The position numbers were made by a program, and so were the translations under genes. From Pseudochrobactrum asaccharolyticum (lineage in GTDB: Bacteria; Pseudomonadota; Alphaproteobacteria; Rhizobiales; Rhizobiaceae), in NCBI RefSeq assembly GCF_003314995.1, contig NZ_QNRH01000003.1, forward strand, positions 444,553 through 508,552: a stretch of 64,000 nucleotides of DNA, given 5' to 3'. Shown piece after piece: positions 18,832-28,399 of the stretch; positions within the stretch are counted from its first letter, which is position 1, and each line of letters starts with the position of its first letter. The notes under the pieces were generated by a model. That model saw only the letters and a program-made list of their open reading frames with translations. It was not told the DNA's origin and made no database searches.

Positions 18832-19752
18832 TTATCGAAGAATTTCACGTGCGGGTGCCGGTCCCCGATTGCGGCGCAGATTAGGAAGTGCCAGCATCGC
18901 GAGAACGAATAATCCGGTTGCAAGTTTCAAATCCGGCGGCGGCATGCCTGCGGCCAGACACAAAGACACCAGCTGATAATAAACAATCGCCCCAATGAAA
19001 GGCGCCAGAAGCTGCCGGAATACGGTCTGTTTGCCAACAAGCGCTTCGCCGATCATCAGCGATGCCAGACCGTTGATCAGAATACCAAGCCCCATATTCA
19101 CATCGGCAAAGCCCTGTGATTGAACCATCAGCGCACCGCCGGTTGCGGAAAATGCTCCCGCGAGTCCCACGCCGCCAATCGTGGCAAGCCAGACATTAAT
19201 GCCTTGCGCTTCGGCCATATCCGGATTTGCACCAACAGCACGCATCCCTGTGCCTTTTTCAGTTTTGAAAAAGCTGTTCAGCCCTAAGAAAACCAGCAAT
19301 CCCAACAAGCCTGCGACAACGATTTTGCTGGCCGTAAAGCCCGGCGTGGTGAACGGCACCCAATCAAAAACGGTCGGCGTACCAAAAACTGAAAGATTGG
19401 ATTTTCCCATGATGCGCAAATTGATGCTGTAGAGCATCGTCATCATCAAAATACCGGCCAGAAGCGTATGAATCCGAAACCGCAAATGGATGAAAGCAGT
19501 ACAGCAGCCTGCAACAAAACCGGCAAGCAAGGCAAATCCGATTGCCAGCGGGGCAGAAACGCCTGCAGCAAGCAACACCCCGCAGACACAGCCGCCGAGC
19601 GGAAATGCCCCCTCACTCGTTAGATCGGGGAAATTGAGCATGCGAAACGGGATCATAATCCCGAGCACGACAAATGCCAGAATAAGGCTTTGTGCCAGTG
19701 TGACCGGCACAAGACTGATAAAGCTGGCAAGAACAGTTTGAATAAATTCCAT
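18832..19752 (-). CDS. ABC importer permease, TrpY-like
   Basis: 306 residues with about eight to nine membrane spans of the branched-chain amino acid/ribose permease type (BPD_transp_2). It has the segment SEGAFPLGGCVCGVLLAAG near the first third and EAQGINVWLATIGGVGLAGAFSATGGAL in the second half. The permease family partners with ABC_sub_bind-type binding proteins, as in the TrpXYZ systems predicted to import tryptophan in Firmicutes. It is three bases downstream of its ATPase gene. The tryptophan or kynurenine substrate is inferred from the adjacent kyn genes. Confidence 0.85.
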   Translation of the reverse strand: MEFIQTVLASFISLVPVTLAQSLILAFVVLGIMIPFRMLNFPDLTSEGAFPLGGCVCGVLLAAGVSAPLAIGFALLAGFVAGCCTAFIHLRFRIHTLLAGILMMTMLYSINLRIMGKSNLSVFGTPTVFDWVPFTTPGFTASKIVVAGLLGLLVFLGLNSFFKTEKGTGMRAVGANPDMAEAQGINVWLATIGGVGLAGAFSATGGALMVQSQGFADVNMGLGILINGLASLMIGEALVGKQTVFRQLLAPFIGAIVYYQLVSLCLAAGMPPPDLKLATGLFVLAMLALPNLRRNRGPAPAREILR

Positions 19753-19755
19753 GCT

Positions 19756-20535
19756 TCAGCTCGCGAGTAACATATGGTCGGATTTAACGGAAAAATGGTT
19801 GATCAGATCAGGAATACTGGTCTGCTCCTTTTCCGCACCGGCAATTTCCAGCTGCACCCGCCCTGCATTCAGCATGAGAATACGATGACCAAAATCAACG
19901 GCATGCTGCATATTATGCGTCACCATCAATGTGGTCAGTTGCAGCGCATTCACCGCACGAATTGTTGCCTGCATAACAATATCCGCCGTACGCGGATCAA
20001 GAGCAGCAGTATGCTCGTCCAGCAACAACAGATCAGGCGAGCCACCTACTGCCATAATGAGAGACAGTGATTGCCGCTGGCCACCGGAAAGCAACTCAAC
20101 CCGTGTATTCAACCGGTCTTCGAGGCCTAATCCGAGCAGAGCCAGCCGCTCTTTATAGGCAGCGATCCGCGTGGCATTTAAACCCTTGCGGAATGAGCGT
20201 TTCGAACTGCGTAATTCTGCAAGAAGCATATTTTCCGCAACCGTCATGCTCGCCGCTGTGCCGCGCATCGGATCCTGAAAAACACGAGCAAGGCGAAGTG
20301 CGCGTTTGTGTACCGGCATTGCGGTGACATCATTACCATTGATGATAATCTGACCGCTATCCAGTTGCAGTGCACCGGATATGGCATTCAGCATACTGCT
20401 TTTACCGGCACCATTTGAGCCAATAACAATACCAAATTCACCTGTGGCCAGAGACAATGAAAGATCATTAAGCGCAACTTTTTCGTCGGCCTGACCTTTA
20501 TAGAAAACCTTACGTGCTGATTTAATTTCAAGCAT
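19756..20535 (-). CDS. ABC importer ATPase, TrpZ-like
   Basis: 259 residues from the ATG at 20535, which has a strong ribosome site (GGGGAG six bases upstream); the frame runs to 20595, but those 20 extra residues cross a hairpin and look non-coding. Walker A is GSNGAGKSS, the signature is LLSGGQRQSLSLIMA, and Walker B is LLLLDEHTAALDP. E-H replaces the usual E-P after the catalytic glutamate, as in this ABC subgroup. It energises the neighbouring permease. Confidence 0.88.
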   Translation of the reverse strand: MLEIKSARKVFYKGQADEKVALNDLSLSLATGEFGIVIGSNGAGKSSMLNAISGALQLDSGQIIINGNDVTAMPVHKRALRLARVFQDPMRGTAASMTVAENMLLAELRSSKRSFRKGLNATRIAAYKERLALLGLGLEDRLNTRVELLSGGQRQSLSLIMAVGGSPDLLLLDEHTAALDPRTADIVMQATIRAVNALQLTTLMVTHNMQHAVDFGHRILMLNAGRVQLEIAGAEKEQTSIPDLINHFSVKSDHMLLAS

Positions 20536-20560
20536 TTTTTGCTCCCCTGCACCGGATTGG

Positions 20561-20583
20561 GCTGCATTGCGGGGCAATGCAGC
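20561..20583 (-). terminator. Hairpin between binding-protein and ATPase genes
   Basis: GCTGCATTGC and GCAATGCAGC pair perfectly over ten bases around a GGG loop. There is no T tract. It stands 25 bases after the binding-protein gene, where a partial terminator or RNA-stabilising hairpin would keep the binding protein more abundant than the ATPase and permease. Confidence 0.55.
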
Positions 20584-20607
20584 CTGTCTACACATGTGGA
20601 GACACGA

Positions 20608-21588
20608 TCACTCAACAAAACAATTACAATCAGCCAATGCTGCAGGCAGAGTTATACCAAAAGTTGCGAGTGCCTTTTTCGAGATCAGCGGTCTGTGGTC
20701 TTCATAAGTTGGCCGTGACGGCGGAATGGTTTCAGGTGCCTTGCCTTTCAGAATTTCAACGGCAATTTTACCTGCGTTTTCACCGACCTGCTCATAATTC
20801 ACGGCAAAACTGGCCGGCACAATGTCCTTGGTAACCGCACTCTCATCTACATTCATCACCGGTACGGAGATTTGGCGGGCAGCGGCCGCAACAGCAGCAA
20901 TAGCCGGCTGCAGGAGATTTGATCCCGGCGTATAAATGACATCTACTTTACCGGAAAATGCCGTAATGCGTTGCTGGATATCATTAATATTATCAATGCC
21001 CACCGGAACGACCGTGAAACCTGCATCCGAAGCCGCTTCTTCAAATTTACGTAACAGAGCCACGTCATTCGCTTCACCCGGATTATAGGCCACGCCAAAG
21101 CGTTTTGCCTCCGGCAGCAGCTTTTTGGTAAAGGCCATAATGGCAGCAACATCTTGCAAATCGGTTGCGCCGGTCATGCCTTTATCACCGGCATCCCACG
21201 AGGGAACCAGCTTTGCTTCCACCGGATCGGTCACGGCGGCAAAGACCACAGGGGTATCCGAACCCCACAGTGCTTTCTTGGCAACCTGCGAGACTGGTGT
21301 TGTAATCGTATAAATAAGTTTCGGCTTCTCAGATTGCAGCTTAGCAATCATTTGCGGAACCAATGATATGTCGAAATTAGTGTGGCTTTCACTATAAACC
21401 ACATCCGTGCCTTCAATATATCCGGCAGCAGTCAGCGCATTTTTGAAACCTTGCACTGCAGTATTCAGTTGCGGATGTTCTCCGAAATTTGCAATACCAA
21501 TTTTAATCGGATCAGCGAACGCGGTGGAGGCCGCAAAAGCACCGGCAAACATAGCGCTCAAAAAAGCAAGTTTACGTATCGTTCCCAT
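20608..21588 (-). CDS. ABC importer substrate-binding protein, TrpX-like
   Basis: 326 residues with a Sec signal ending in TAFAD (cut near residue 25). The mature part is an ABC_sub_bind (PF04392-type) two-lobed protein: IKIGIANFGEHPQLN at the start, IVYTITTPVSQVAKKAL-like strand and loop, TPVVFAAVTDPVEAKLV, then a second lobe starting AKRFGVAYNPGEAND. It is the first gene of the transporter-kynU-formamidase operon. The family has predicted tryptophan or tyrosine importers; tryptophan is the likely ligand here because every other enzyme of the locus acts on it. Confidence 0.85.
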   Translation of the reverse strand: MGTIRKLAFLSAMFAGAFAASTAFADPIKIGIANFGEHPQLNTAVQGFKNALTAAGYIEGTDVVYSESHTNFDISLVPQMIAKLQSEKPKLIYTITTPVSQVAKKALWGSDTPVVFAAVTDPVEAKLVPSWDAGDKGMTGATDLQDVAAIMAFTKKLLPEAKRFGVAYNPGEANDVALLRKFEEAASDAGFTVVPVGIDNINDIQQRITAFSGKVDVIYTPGSNLLQPAIAAVAAAARQISVPVMNVDESAVTKDIVPASFAVNYEQVGENAGKIAVEILKGKAPETIPPSRPTYEDHRPLISKKALATFGITLPAALADCNCFVE

Positions 21589-21660
21589 TTTATATCCCCA
21601 TTATTGGCGATGCTGCTTATTTTTGCAGCGTATGGGCAGTGTATTCTCCTGCAAGCGCGT

Positions 21661-21710
21661 GTCAATCATTATATATATTATTGACTAGATGGGCTTAAAA
21701 TATATATTTT
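21661..21710. promoter_or_regulatory. Two palindromes in the divergent tryptophan-locus promoter
   Basis: GTCAAT...ATTGAC (six-base arms around 13 A/T-rich bases, 21661-21685) and the perfect 14-base palindrome AAAATATATATTTT (21697-21710) lie between the divergent importer and GntR genes. FadR/GntR-type dimers bind such sites, so these are candidate operators for the adjacent GntR protein. Confidence 0.45.
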
Positions 21711-21731
21711 ACCCTGACAGGGGCAGGAAAA

Positions 21732-22460
21732 ATGCAAGAGAACGAAACTTCAACAAAAACTCAGCAAGCCTATCAACAGCTGCGCAATGACATTTTGTCG
21801 GTACGGCTGCGTCCTGGTGCCCCGTTGAAATTAAAAGCCTTACTCGAGGATTACGATTTTGGCTGGACGCCCTTGCGTGAGGCATTATCCCGCCTTGAAG
21901 CAGAAAAACTGGTAACCGCGTCCAGCAATCGAGGCTTTGCAGTCGCTCCGGTTTCGCAAGGTGAGCTTGAGGATTTAACGCAAGCCCGTATGGTGATTGA
22001 AGTCCCGCTTTTGCTTGAAGCCATGAAGCATGGCGACAATGATTGGGAAGCCGCGATTGTCACAACCCATTATCGGTTGTCACGATGCTCAATCGTAACG
22101 ACTGATGCCACTGAAACTGCCATTGATGAATGGGAAGAGCGGCACACAGCCTTTCACAATGCTTTGCTTAGTGCTGCAACATCGGATTGGCTGAAGCATT
22201 TTTATACGACAATCTGGCATCAGTTACGCCGCCATCACAGGTTTTTAAGCCTCGCTCCGACCATTCGCGCTGCAGCTTTGCTGGATGAAGCCGGGCAACG
22301 CGCTTGCACAGCCTTGGAAGACGCTATGGGGCTGGCGCATCACACTGAATTAATGAACGCAGTGCTCAACCGGGATACCGAGCAAGCGCGCAAACTGATG
22401 AGCGAACATATCGGCTATACGCTGGATGTTTATCTGCAATCAGAGTGCAGCATAAAGTAA
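21732..22460 (+). CDS. GntR-family (FCD type) regulator of the tryptophan locus
   Basis: 242 residues: an N-terminal winged helix (about 10-75) with the FadR-type LRPGAPLKLKALLEDYDFGWTPLREALSRL pattern split over helix and wing, then an all-helical FCD ligand domain with metal-type histidines (ERHTAFHNALL and RRHHRFL). The normal arginine-rich recognition helix PLREAL is intact. It lies between the divergent importer operon and the downstream dioxygenase gene, 54 bases from the latter, so it probably controls both in response to tryptophan or kynurenine. The ligand is an inference. Confidence 0.83.
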   Translation: MQENETSTKTQQAYQQLRNDILSVRLRPGAPLKLKALLEDYDFGWTPLREALSRLEAEKLVTASSNRGFAVAPVSQGELEDLTQARMVIEVPLLLEAMKHGDNDWEAAIVTTHYRLSRCSIVTTDATETAIDEWEERHTAFHNALLSAATSDWLKHFYTTIWHQLRRHHRFLSLAPTIRAAALLDEAGQRACTALEDAMGLAHHTELMNAVLNRDTEQARKLMSEHIGYTLDVYLQSECSIK

Positions 22461-22514
22461 CCGAACACGATTTTCCTTCGAAATCCATACGACAATTAAT
22501 AAGGTATATGTGGC

Positions 22515-23351
22515 ATGACAACGTCTTATGATCCTTCAAAAGAAGGCGCGCAAATGTCTTTCAAAGACCGCATGTCCTATGGTGATTATCTGTCTCTGGA
22601 CAAAATTCTCGATGCGCAAGCACCGCTCTCACAAGCCCATGATGAATTGTTGTTTATCATTCAGCATCAGGCTTCTGAACTTTGGATGAAGCTGGCTATT
22701 CATGAAATCCGCTCGGCTATTACCTGTATCCGCAATGACCAGCCTCAACCGGCGTTTAAAATGCTGACACGGGTTGCACGAATTTTTGAGCAGCTCAACA
22801 ATGCTTGGGATGTTTTGCGTACCATGACACCGAGTGAATATACAGAATTCCGCAACTCACTCGGCCAGTCTTCGGGCTTCCAGTCTTATCAATACCGGAT
22901 GGTTGAATTTCTGGCAGGCAATCGTAACGCTGCAATGCTGCAGCCGCATAAACATCGTGAAGATATTTCGGCTTTGCTGGAAGGTATTCTTGCTGCGCCC
23001 AGCCTCTATGATGAAGCATTGCTGTTACTGGCGCGCAATGGTTTCGATATTGGTGAGGATGCAAACCGCACGAGCTGGCGTGAAACACGCACCGAAAATG
23101 TGCAGGTTCTCAATGCATGGAAAGAGATTTATCAGGCACCTGAAAAATACTGGCAGCTTTATGAACTGGCTGAAAAACTGGTTGATTTTGAGGATTATTT
23201 CCGGCGCTGGCGCTTCAACCACGTGACGACAGTTGAGCGCATCATCGGCCTGAAACGCGGCACCGGCGGCACCGGCGGTGTGTCTTATCTGCGCAAAATG
23301 CTGGAGGTTGTGCTATTTCCTGAGCTTTGGAAAGTGCGCACCGAGCTGTGA
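22515..23351 (+). CDS. kynA: Tryptophan 2,3-dioxygenase
   Basis: Haem enzyme that opens the indole ring of L-tryptophan to give N-formylkynurenine, the first and usually limiting step. 278 residues, the normal bacterial length. Family landmarks are [31 protein letters not shown] with the active-site histidine, [22 protein letters not shown], the [15 protein letters not shown] stretch with the haem-binding histidine, and the [11 protein letters not shown] loop. With kynU and the formamidase on the opposite strand it completes the route from tryptophan to anthranilate. Confidence 0.97.
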   Translation: MTTSYDPSKEGAQMSFKDRMSYGDYLSLDKILDAQAPLSQAHDELLFIIQHQASELWMKLAIHEIRSAITCIRNDQPQPAFKMLTRVARIFEQLNNAWDVLRTMTPSEYTEFRNSLGQSSGFQSYQYRMVEFLAGNRNAAMLQPHKHREDISALLEGILAAPSLYDEALLLLARNGFDIGEDANRTSWRETRTENVQVLNAWKEIYQAPEKYWQLYELAEKLVDFEDYFRRWRFNHVTTVERIIGLKRGTGGTGGVSYLRKMLEVVLFPELWKVRTEL

Positions 23352-23396
23352 CGCTGCCTAATCTGCTTTGCAGTTTTATCGCGAAAATGAATGTAA

Positions 23397-24191
23397 TTAA
23401 TCCCGCGGCAAGTCACGCGCCTGCCACTCACTTTCAGGAATGGCTTGCCCGATATTATAGCGAAACTCCTGAATGCTCATGGCATCCGCATTGACCTGAC
23501 ATTGAAAGCGAACCTCATACCATTTCCCCTGACTGCGAAAAGCACCGTTTTTGACCTCAAAACGTGTTCCCTGTGTTTCACTCCCGATAGGCGCCAGAAT
23601 ATCCGGAAAAGCACCTGCTTTTTGGCGACGTATTTGCTCCAGCGCTTCAATGCTACAAACCTGAACCATCCGGTCTTTCATCAGTAATTTGCCAATCGCC
23701 TGTTTGACACGCGGGTCGGAAAGCATATCCTTGGAGTGAATTTCTTTCGCTTTTTTCAGCTCCGGATCAGATTTGACAGGTTGTAAAGTAACCGCCTCTT
23801 CTTTCGGCTCAGCAACCTTATCTTCTGCTGTCTCGGTCTGCGTCTGCGGTTCCTCTATTGGTGTCGTCTCAACCGGCTCTTCGGGTTGAGGTTTGTCATC
23901 CTCCGGTGCCGCGCTTTCAAAAGCCTGCGGTTTTTGCTCCTGAATCTGCTCAGCGGCAGGCTCCTCAACCTGAGAAGTCTCAGGCTCACTAACCTGCTCC
24001 GGCGATGGTGCAGGTTCCGGTTCTTTTTCTTCAGGTTCAACCAGTTCTACATGAATGCTCTGTTCCTCTGCCGGGGGAAACACATCCGGCACACCGAAAA
24101 GCAAAACAGCAATCAATAGCAGATGCAAAATAACCGAGGCACCAAGCCCCCATCTGTATCTCACCGGAATGTCTTCTGAGGAATTTTGCAT
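23397..24191 (-). CDS. DUF930 protein with TonB-like N terminus
   Basis: 264 residues. One membrane span at about 15-37 (ASVILHLLLIAVLLFG) is followed by a linker of about 100 residues made almost only of E, P, Q and A, long enough to extend into the periplasm as in TonB. The C-terminal domain (about 150-264) is DUF930: DMLSDPRVKQAIGKLLMKD, VCSIEALEQIRR, and a pair of cysteines (C at VCSIE and at FQCQVN). DUF930 is found mainly in Hyphomicrobiales and has no known function. It is monocistronic and converges on kynA. It is not a true TonB, since the TonB C-terminal domain is absent. Confidence 0.8.
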   Translation of the reverse strand: MQNSSEDIPVRYRWGLGASVILHLLLIAVLLFGVPDVFPPAEEQSIHVELVEPEEKEPEPAPSPEQVSEPETSQVEEPAAEQIQEQKPQAFESAAPEDDKPQPEEPVETTPIEEPQTQTETAEDKVAEPKEEAVTLQPVKSDPELKKAKEIHSKDMLSDPRVKQAIGKLLMKDRMVQVCSIEALEQIRRQKAGAFPDILAPIGSETQGTRFEVKNGAFRSQGKWYEVRFQCQVNADAMSIQEFRYNIGQAIPESEWQARDLPRD

Positions 24192-24304
24192 AAGATCAAT
24201 CGTATGGTGCCGGATGAGAGAAGTGCAAGAATTTAAACAGGCACTTACTCATAACGACGATACGATCGAAAGCAACACCGGAAACCACGTTATCCGGATA
24301 AAGA

Positions 24305-24333
24305 AAACGCGATGACTATGTCACCGCGTTTTT
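24305..24333 (-). terminator. Terminator after prpB
   Basis: AAAACGCG-A-TGAC and GTCA-C-CGCGTTTT pair with one mismatch around a TAT loop, and the minus strand continues with T-rich DNA. It is 24 bases past the prpB stop. Confidence 0.75.
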
Positions 24334-24356
24334 CCCATCAACATCAGCTATAATAT

Positions 24357-25268
24357 TCAGTCGAGTGTCGGCACGATGGTTTTAATAATCGTGCGGTCGA
24401 GCTCTTCATAATGATGCAAACCAATCGTATCATAGAGCTCGGCACGGGTCTGCATTTCATCGACCATTGCCTTGGTAGAGGCGTCACGCTTGAGCGTCGC
24501 ATAAAGCTTTTCCTGCGCTTTATTGGCAACGCGCAGCGATGACACCGGCCAGATCACCATTTTATAGCCCATTTCCTCAAATTCCTGCGCAGTAAAGAAA
24601 GGGGTGCGGCCAAACTCGGTCATATTAGCTAAAAGCGGCACACCCGGCATACGCTTGGCAAATTCACGGAACATTTCTGCCGTGTTCAGCGCCTCAGGGA
24701 AAATCGCATCGGCACCGGCATCCATATACATTTTGGCACGTGCAACCGCACCGTCCAGTCCTTCGCTGGCTGCAGCATCGGTACGGGCAATCAGATAGAG
24801 ATGACGGCGTGCTTTGGCGGCAGCAGCTACTTTGGCCGCCATATCATCGGCAGTTGCCAACTTCTTATCGTTCAGATGACCGCATTTTTTTGGCAGCAAC
24901 TGATCTTCAATATGCACAGCGGCAGCACCGGCATCTTCGAATGTGCGCACCATATGCATCACATTCAGTGCCTCGCCATAGCCGGTGTCACCGTCAACAA
25001 CGAGCGGCAAACCACTGGAGCGGGCAATCTGACGAATGAAGAAAGCCACTTCATCGACCGTGATAATGCCGAGATCCGGCAAGCCCATCGAAGCTGTCAT
25101 CGCAGCGCCGGAGAGGTAAAGCCCTTCAAAACCGGCATTGCGCGCCTGAATGGCCGCCATACCATTATGCGCGCCCGGCAATTGCACAATGCCGGGTTTG
25201 CTCATCAATTCACGGAACCGCTCTCCGGCGGATTTGGTTGGCAGATCGGAAGCAGATAAATAAGGCAT
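24357..25268 (-). CDS. prpB: Methylisocitrate lyase
   Basis: Splits 2-methylisocitrate into pyruvate and succinate, the last step of the 2-methylcitrate cycle that consumes propionyl-CoA. 303 residues from the ATG at 25268; a GTG three codons upstream is possible. The TIM-barrel features of the isocitrate lyase family are present: VDGDTGYG with the metal-binding aspartate, HIEDQLLPKKCGH with the catalytic cysteine near residue 129, and the ARTDAAASEG loop. It is last in the prpDCB operon, about 23 bases after prpC. Confidence 0.95.
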   Translation of the reverse strand: MPYLSASDLPTKSAGERFRELMSKPGIVQLPGAHNGMAAIQARNAGFEGLYLSGAAMTASMGLPDLGIITVDEVAFFIRQIARSSGLPLVVDGDTGYGEALNVMHMVRTFEDAGAAAVHIEDQLLPKKCGHLNDKKLATADDMAAKVAAAAKARRHLYLIARTDAAASEGLDGAVARAKMYMDAGADAIFPEALNTAEMFREFAKRMPGVPLLANMTEFGRTPFFTAQEFEEMGYKMVIWPVSSLRVANKAQEKLYATLKRDASTKAMVDEMQTRAELYDTIGLHHYEELDRTIIKTIVPTLD

Positions 25269-25291
25269 GATACTCACTCAGACTGTCTCAG

Positions 25292-26476
25292 TTAAATAGA
25301 CTTGGGAGTTGCTGCGGATCGTTCGTCAATCGGGATAAAGGTCAGATTGTCGGGGCCGATATAATTGGCGGACGGACGGATAATCTTGTTATCAATGCGC
25401 TGCTCGATGATATGTGCTGCCCAGCCGGAAGTGCGGGCAATCACAAACAACGGCGTAAACATCGCTGTCGGCACACCGAGAATGTGGTAGGAAACAGCGC
25501 TGAACCAATCGAGGTTCGGGAACATTTTCTTATTGTCCATCATCACCGTTTCAATACGCTCGGCAATGTCGAACATCTTGGTTGTGCCGGCCTCTTCCGA
25601 CAGTTCCAGTGCGACTTTTTTGATGATCTCATTACGCGGATCAGCAATCGTATAGACCGGATGGCCGAAACCGATCACCACCTGTTTCTGCTCCAGCTGG
25701 CGCAGAATATCGGCCTCTGCTTCATCAGGATCAGAATAGCGCTGCTGGATTTCCAGCGCCACCTCATTAGCACCACCATGTTTCGGGCCGCGCAGCGCAC
25801 CAATGGCACCGGCAATGCAAGAATAAACGTCTGAACCTGTGCCTGCGATGGTACGGGCTGTAAAAGTAGACGCGTTAAATTCATGCTCAGCATAGAGGAT
25901 CAGCGAGATATTCATCGCCCGCACGGCAGCCGGTGTCGGCTCTTTGCCGTGGAGAACACGCAGAAAGTGGCCACCGATCGTATCATCATCGGTTTCCAGC
26001 TCCACCCTGCGGCCATGATGGGCAAAGTGATACCAATAGAGTAACATCGAACCAAGCGAAGCCATCAGCCGGTCGGCAATATCTTTAGCGCCCGCTTGCG
26101 GATGGCCGCTCACCTCCGGCAGTACACAGCCAAGAACGGAGACGCCGGTGCGCATCACATCCATCGGATGGCTCGCCGCAGGCAGCAATTCGAGCGCCGC
26201 CTTCACATTTGTCGGCAGACCGCGCATGGCTTTGAGTTTTTGCTGATAGGCAATCAATTCGCGTTTGGTCGGCAATGTGCCATGCACCAGCAAATGCGCG
26301 ACTTCTTCAAAATCGCACTGCAATGCGAGATCATGAATATCAAAACCGCGATAATGCAGATCATTACCACTACGTCCGACAGTACAAAGGGCAGTATTAC
26401 CGGCAACCACGCCGGACAAAGCCACGGATTTCTTTTTTGGCGGCGTTACCGTTGTTTCACTTTCTGCAATGCTCAT
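25292..26476 (-). CDS. prpC: 2-methylcitrate synthase
   Basis: Condenses propionyl-CoA with oxaloacetate. 394 residues from the ATG at 26476, chosen because GGGAGAG sits just upstream; the frame extends seven codons more. Citrate-synthase fold signatures include the RGFDIHDLA start, a GPKHGGANE histidine loop, [15 protein letters not shown] with the second active-site histidine, and [19 protein letters not shown] with the substrate region. It is shorter than the hexameric TCA citrate synthase, and its place between prpD and prpB settles the function as PrpC. Confidence 0.95.
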   Translation of the reverse strand: MSIAESETTVTPPKKKSVALSGVVAGNTALCTVGRSGNDLHYRGFDIHDLALQCDFEEVAHLLVHGTLPTKRELIAYQQKLKAMRGLPTNVKAALELLPAASHPMDVMRTGVSVLGCVLPEVSGHPQAGAKDIADRLMASLGSMLLYWYHFAHHGRRVELETDDDTIGGHFLRVLHGKEPTPAAVRAMNISLILYAEHEFNASTFTARTIAGTGSDVYSCIAGAIGALRGPKHGGANEVALEIQQRYSDPDEAEADILRQLEQKQVVIGFGHPVYTIADPRNEIIKKVALELSEEAGTTKMFDIAERIETVMMDNKKMFPNLDWFSAVSYHILGVPTAMFTPLFVIARTSGWAAHIIEQRIDNKIIRPSANYIGPDNLTFIPIDERSAATPKSI

Positions 26477-26569
26477 CATTCTCTCCCTTGGTTGCAAAGC
26501 ACCATTTCCGATCCCTCCCGGATCATTACGGAAAACATGCCTGCAGCTCAGATTTTGCGTTGCGGATGA

Positions 26570-26594
26570 CGGGTGCCATCAAATGTGGCACCCG
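26570..26594 (-). terminator. Hairpin between prpD and prpC
   Basis: CGGGTGCCA and TGGCACCCG pair perfectly over nine bases with a TCAAATG loop, 12 bases past the prpD stop. There is no T tract, so it more likely tunes or protects the mRNA than stops transcription. Confidence 0.5.
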
Positions 26595-26605
26595 CAGAGA
26601 CCGGC

Positions 26606-28120
26606 TCAACCCTGCCAGTCGAAAATACCGTGCGCCTTGCCCGGTTCGCATTTACCCGGCAGCGCCGTAATATTGAGACCAGCCAGTTCATCGGTGGTCA
26701 GCTCTGTCAGACGTTCAACTGTTTTGATGAAACGATCCTGTTCTTCCTGCCCGATAATCCCTTCAGCCAGAGTACGGAATTTACGGACATAATCCGGACG
26801 TTTGAACGGGCGGGCACCTAACGGATGTGCATCGGCCAGCGCCAATTCATCTTCGATCACCGAGCCGTCCTGCATGGTAATAACCACACGGGCACCGAAG
26901 GCTTTTTCATTCGGATCATGGCTGTGATAGCGCTTAGTCCATGCCGGATCTTCCACCGTACTGACCTTGTGCCAGAGCGCAACTGTCTCCGGACGTTTGG
27001 CACGCTCCGGTGCATAGGAATGCTCATGGTGCCATGTGCCGTCTTCCAGTGCGACCGCGAAAATATACATGATCGAATGATCAAGCGTTTCACGACTGGC
27101 ATTCGGATCCATTTTCTGCGGATCATTGGCACCGGTACCAATCACATAATGGGTATGATGGCTGGTATGCAGCACAATGCTGGCAATCTTAGAGAAATCC
27201 TTGACACTTGAACGCATACGACGTGCGAGATCGATCAGTGCCTGACTCTGATACTCAGCCGAATGTTCTTTGGTATAAGTATCCATGATCGCACGTTTGC
27301 GCTCACCGATTTCCGGCACCGGCACAAAATATTCAGCTTTCGGACCACCGAGCAGCCATGCGATGAAACCGTCTTCACCTTCCCATGCAGGAGAAGGTGC
27401 GCCCTCACCGCGCATAATGCGGTCAACAGCTTCCACAGCCATTTTACCGGCGAAGGCTGGCGCATAGGCTTTCCAGCTGGAAATCTCGCCCTTACGGGAC
27501 TGACGCGTAGTCGTTGTGGTATGCAGACCCTGCTGAATAGCCTGATAAATCTGCTCGGTGCTTAAACCCAACATGGTGCCGATACCGGCTGCAGCCGATG
27601 GCCCCAAATGGGCAATGTGGTCAATTTTAAACTCGTGCAGACAAATACCTTTCACAAGATTGACCTGAATTTCATAACCGGTGGCAATACCACGTGCCAG
27701 CGCGGAACCATTGAGGCCGCAATGCTGCGCCACTGCCAGCATCGACGGAATATTATCCGCCGGATGGGAGTAATCGGCAGCGAGAAATGTATCGTGGAAA
27801 TCCAGTTCGCGTACTGCAACGCCATTCGCCCATGCCGCCCATTCCGGTGACACACGCTGATCCGCAGGCAAACCAAAAACAGTGGCACCGCGCTTATAAG
27901 GATGGGCGAGCGCCTGCATACGCGCACTGACAACCGGACGGCGCATCAGTGACGCAGCCGCAACGGATGCGTTGTCAATGATACGGTTCCCGATCATCTC
28001 AACCACATCATCATCCAGTGGCACATCATCGGCGGCCATGGCAGCAAATTTCCATGCCAGCTGATCCTCACGTGCCAGATGTTCAGCCGATTTATAGGTA
28101 CGCACTTTATGGAGTTTCAC
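26606..28120 (-). CDS. prpD: 2-methylcitrate dehydratase
   Basis: Dehydrates 2-methylcitrate in the propionate pathway. MmgE/PrpD family, with [36 protein letters not shown] and [14 protein letters not shown] in order. The longest frame starts at 28141 (511 residues), but that ATG has no ribosome site. A GTG at 28120 lies seven to eight bases after AAGGA and gives 504 residues beginning [15 protein letters not shown], which fits the family better, so it is preferred. It is the first gene of the operon and divergent from the scfR-like regulator. Confidence 0.93.
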   Translation of the reverse strand: MKLHKVRTYKSAEHLAREDQLAWKFAAMAADDVPLDDDVVEMIGNRIIDNASVAAASLMRRPVVSARMQALAHPYKRGATVFGLPADQRVSPEWAAWANGVAVRELDFHDTFLAADYSHPADNIPSMLAVAQHCGLNGSALARGIATGYEIQVNLVKGICLHEFKIDHIAHLGPSAAAGIGTMLGLSTEQIYQAIQQGLHTTTTTRQSRKGEISSWKAYAPAFAGKMAVEAVDRIMRGEGAPSPAWEGEDGFIAWLLGGPKAEYFVPVPEIGERKRAIMDTYTKEHSAEYQSQALIDLARRMRSSVKDFSKIASIVLHTSHHTHYVIGTGANDPQKMDPNASRETLDHSIMYIFAVALEDGTWHHEHSYAPERAKRPETVALWHKVSTVEDPAWTKRYHSHDPNEKAFGARVVITMQDGSVIEDELALADAHPLGARPFKRPDYVRKFRTLAEGIIGQEEQDRFIKTVERLTELTTDELAGLNITALPGKCEPGKAHGIFDWQG

Positions 28121-28201
28121 AGAGATTTCCTTTTCTGTCATAGCAAAAACTATGACGGTCCATTTCTGTCATAGCCAAGGCCATGACGACCCATTGTGTA
28201 A

Positions 28202-28320
28202 TTTGCGAAGCCGAATGCCCTCTGAAACCAACTATACCGTGACAAAATTTTGCGACTATGGCTGAAAAAGCGAAGTGACGGCGGTGACTTTTTGTGAAAT
28301 TGTGAAGTTTGCGAAGTCGA
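28202..28320. promoter_or_regulatory. Direct repeats TTTGCGAAGYCGA in the prp divergent promoter
   Basis: TTTGCGAAGCCGA (28202-28214) and TTTGCGAAGTCGA (28308-28320) differ at one base and stand 106 bases apart between prpD and the regulator. TTTTGTGAAATTGTGAAG just before the second copy is similar. They resemble the TTTGCRAA core of RamB/ScfR-type sites, so they are candidate operators. Confidence 0.5.
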
Positions 28321-28399
28321 TACCGACTGATCAACAACAGGCATGCATAAGGAACAACACATCTCAGCGTTAATCTGAAAGGTCGGGAGGGCCTGAAGA

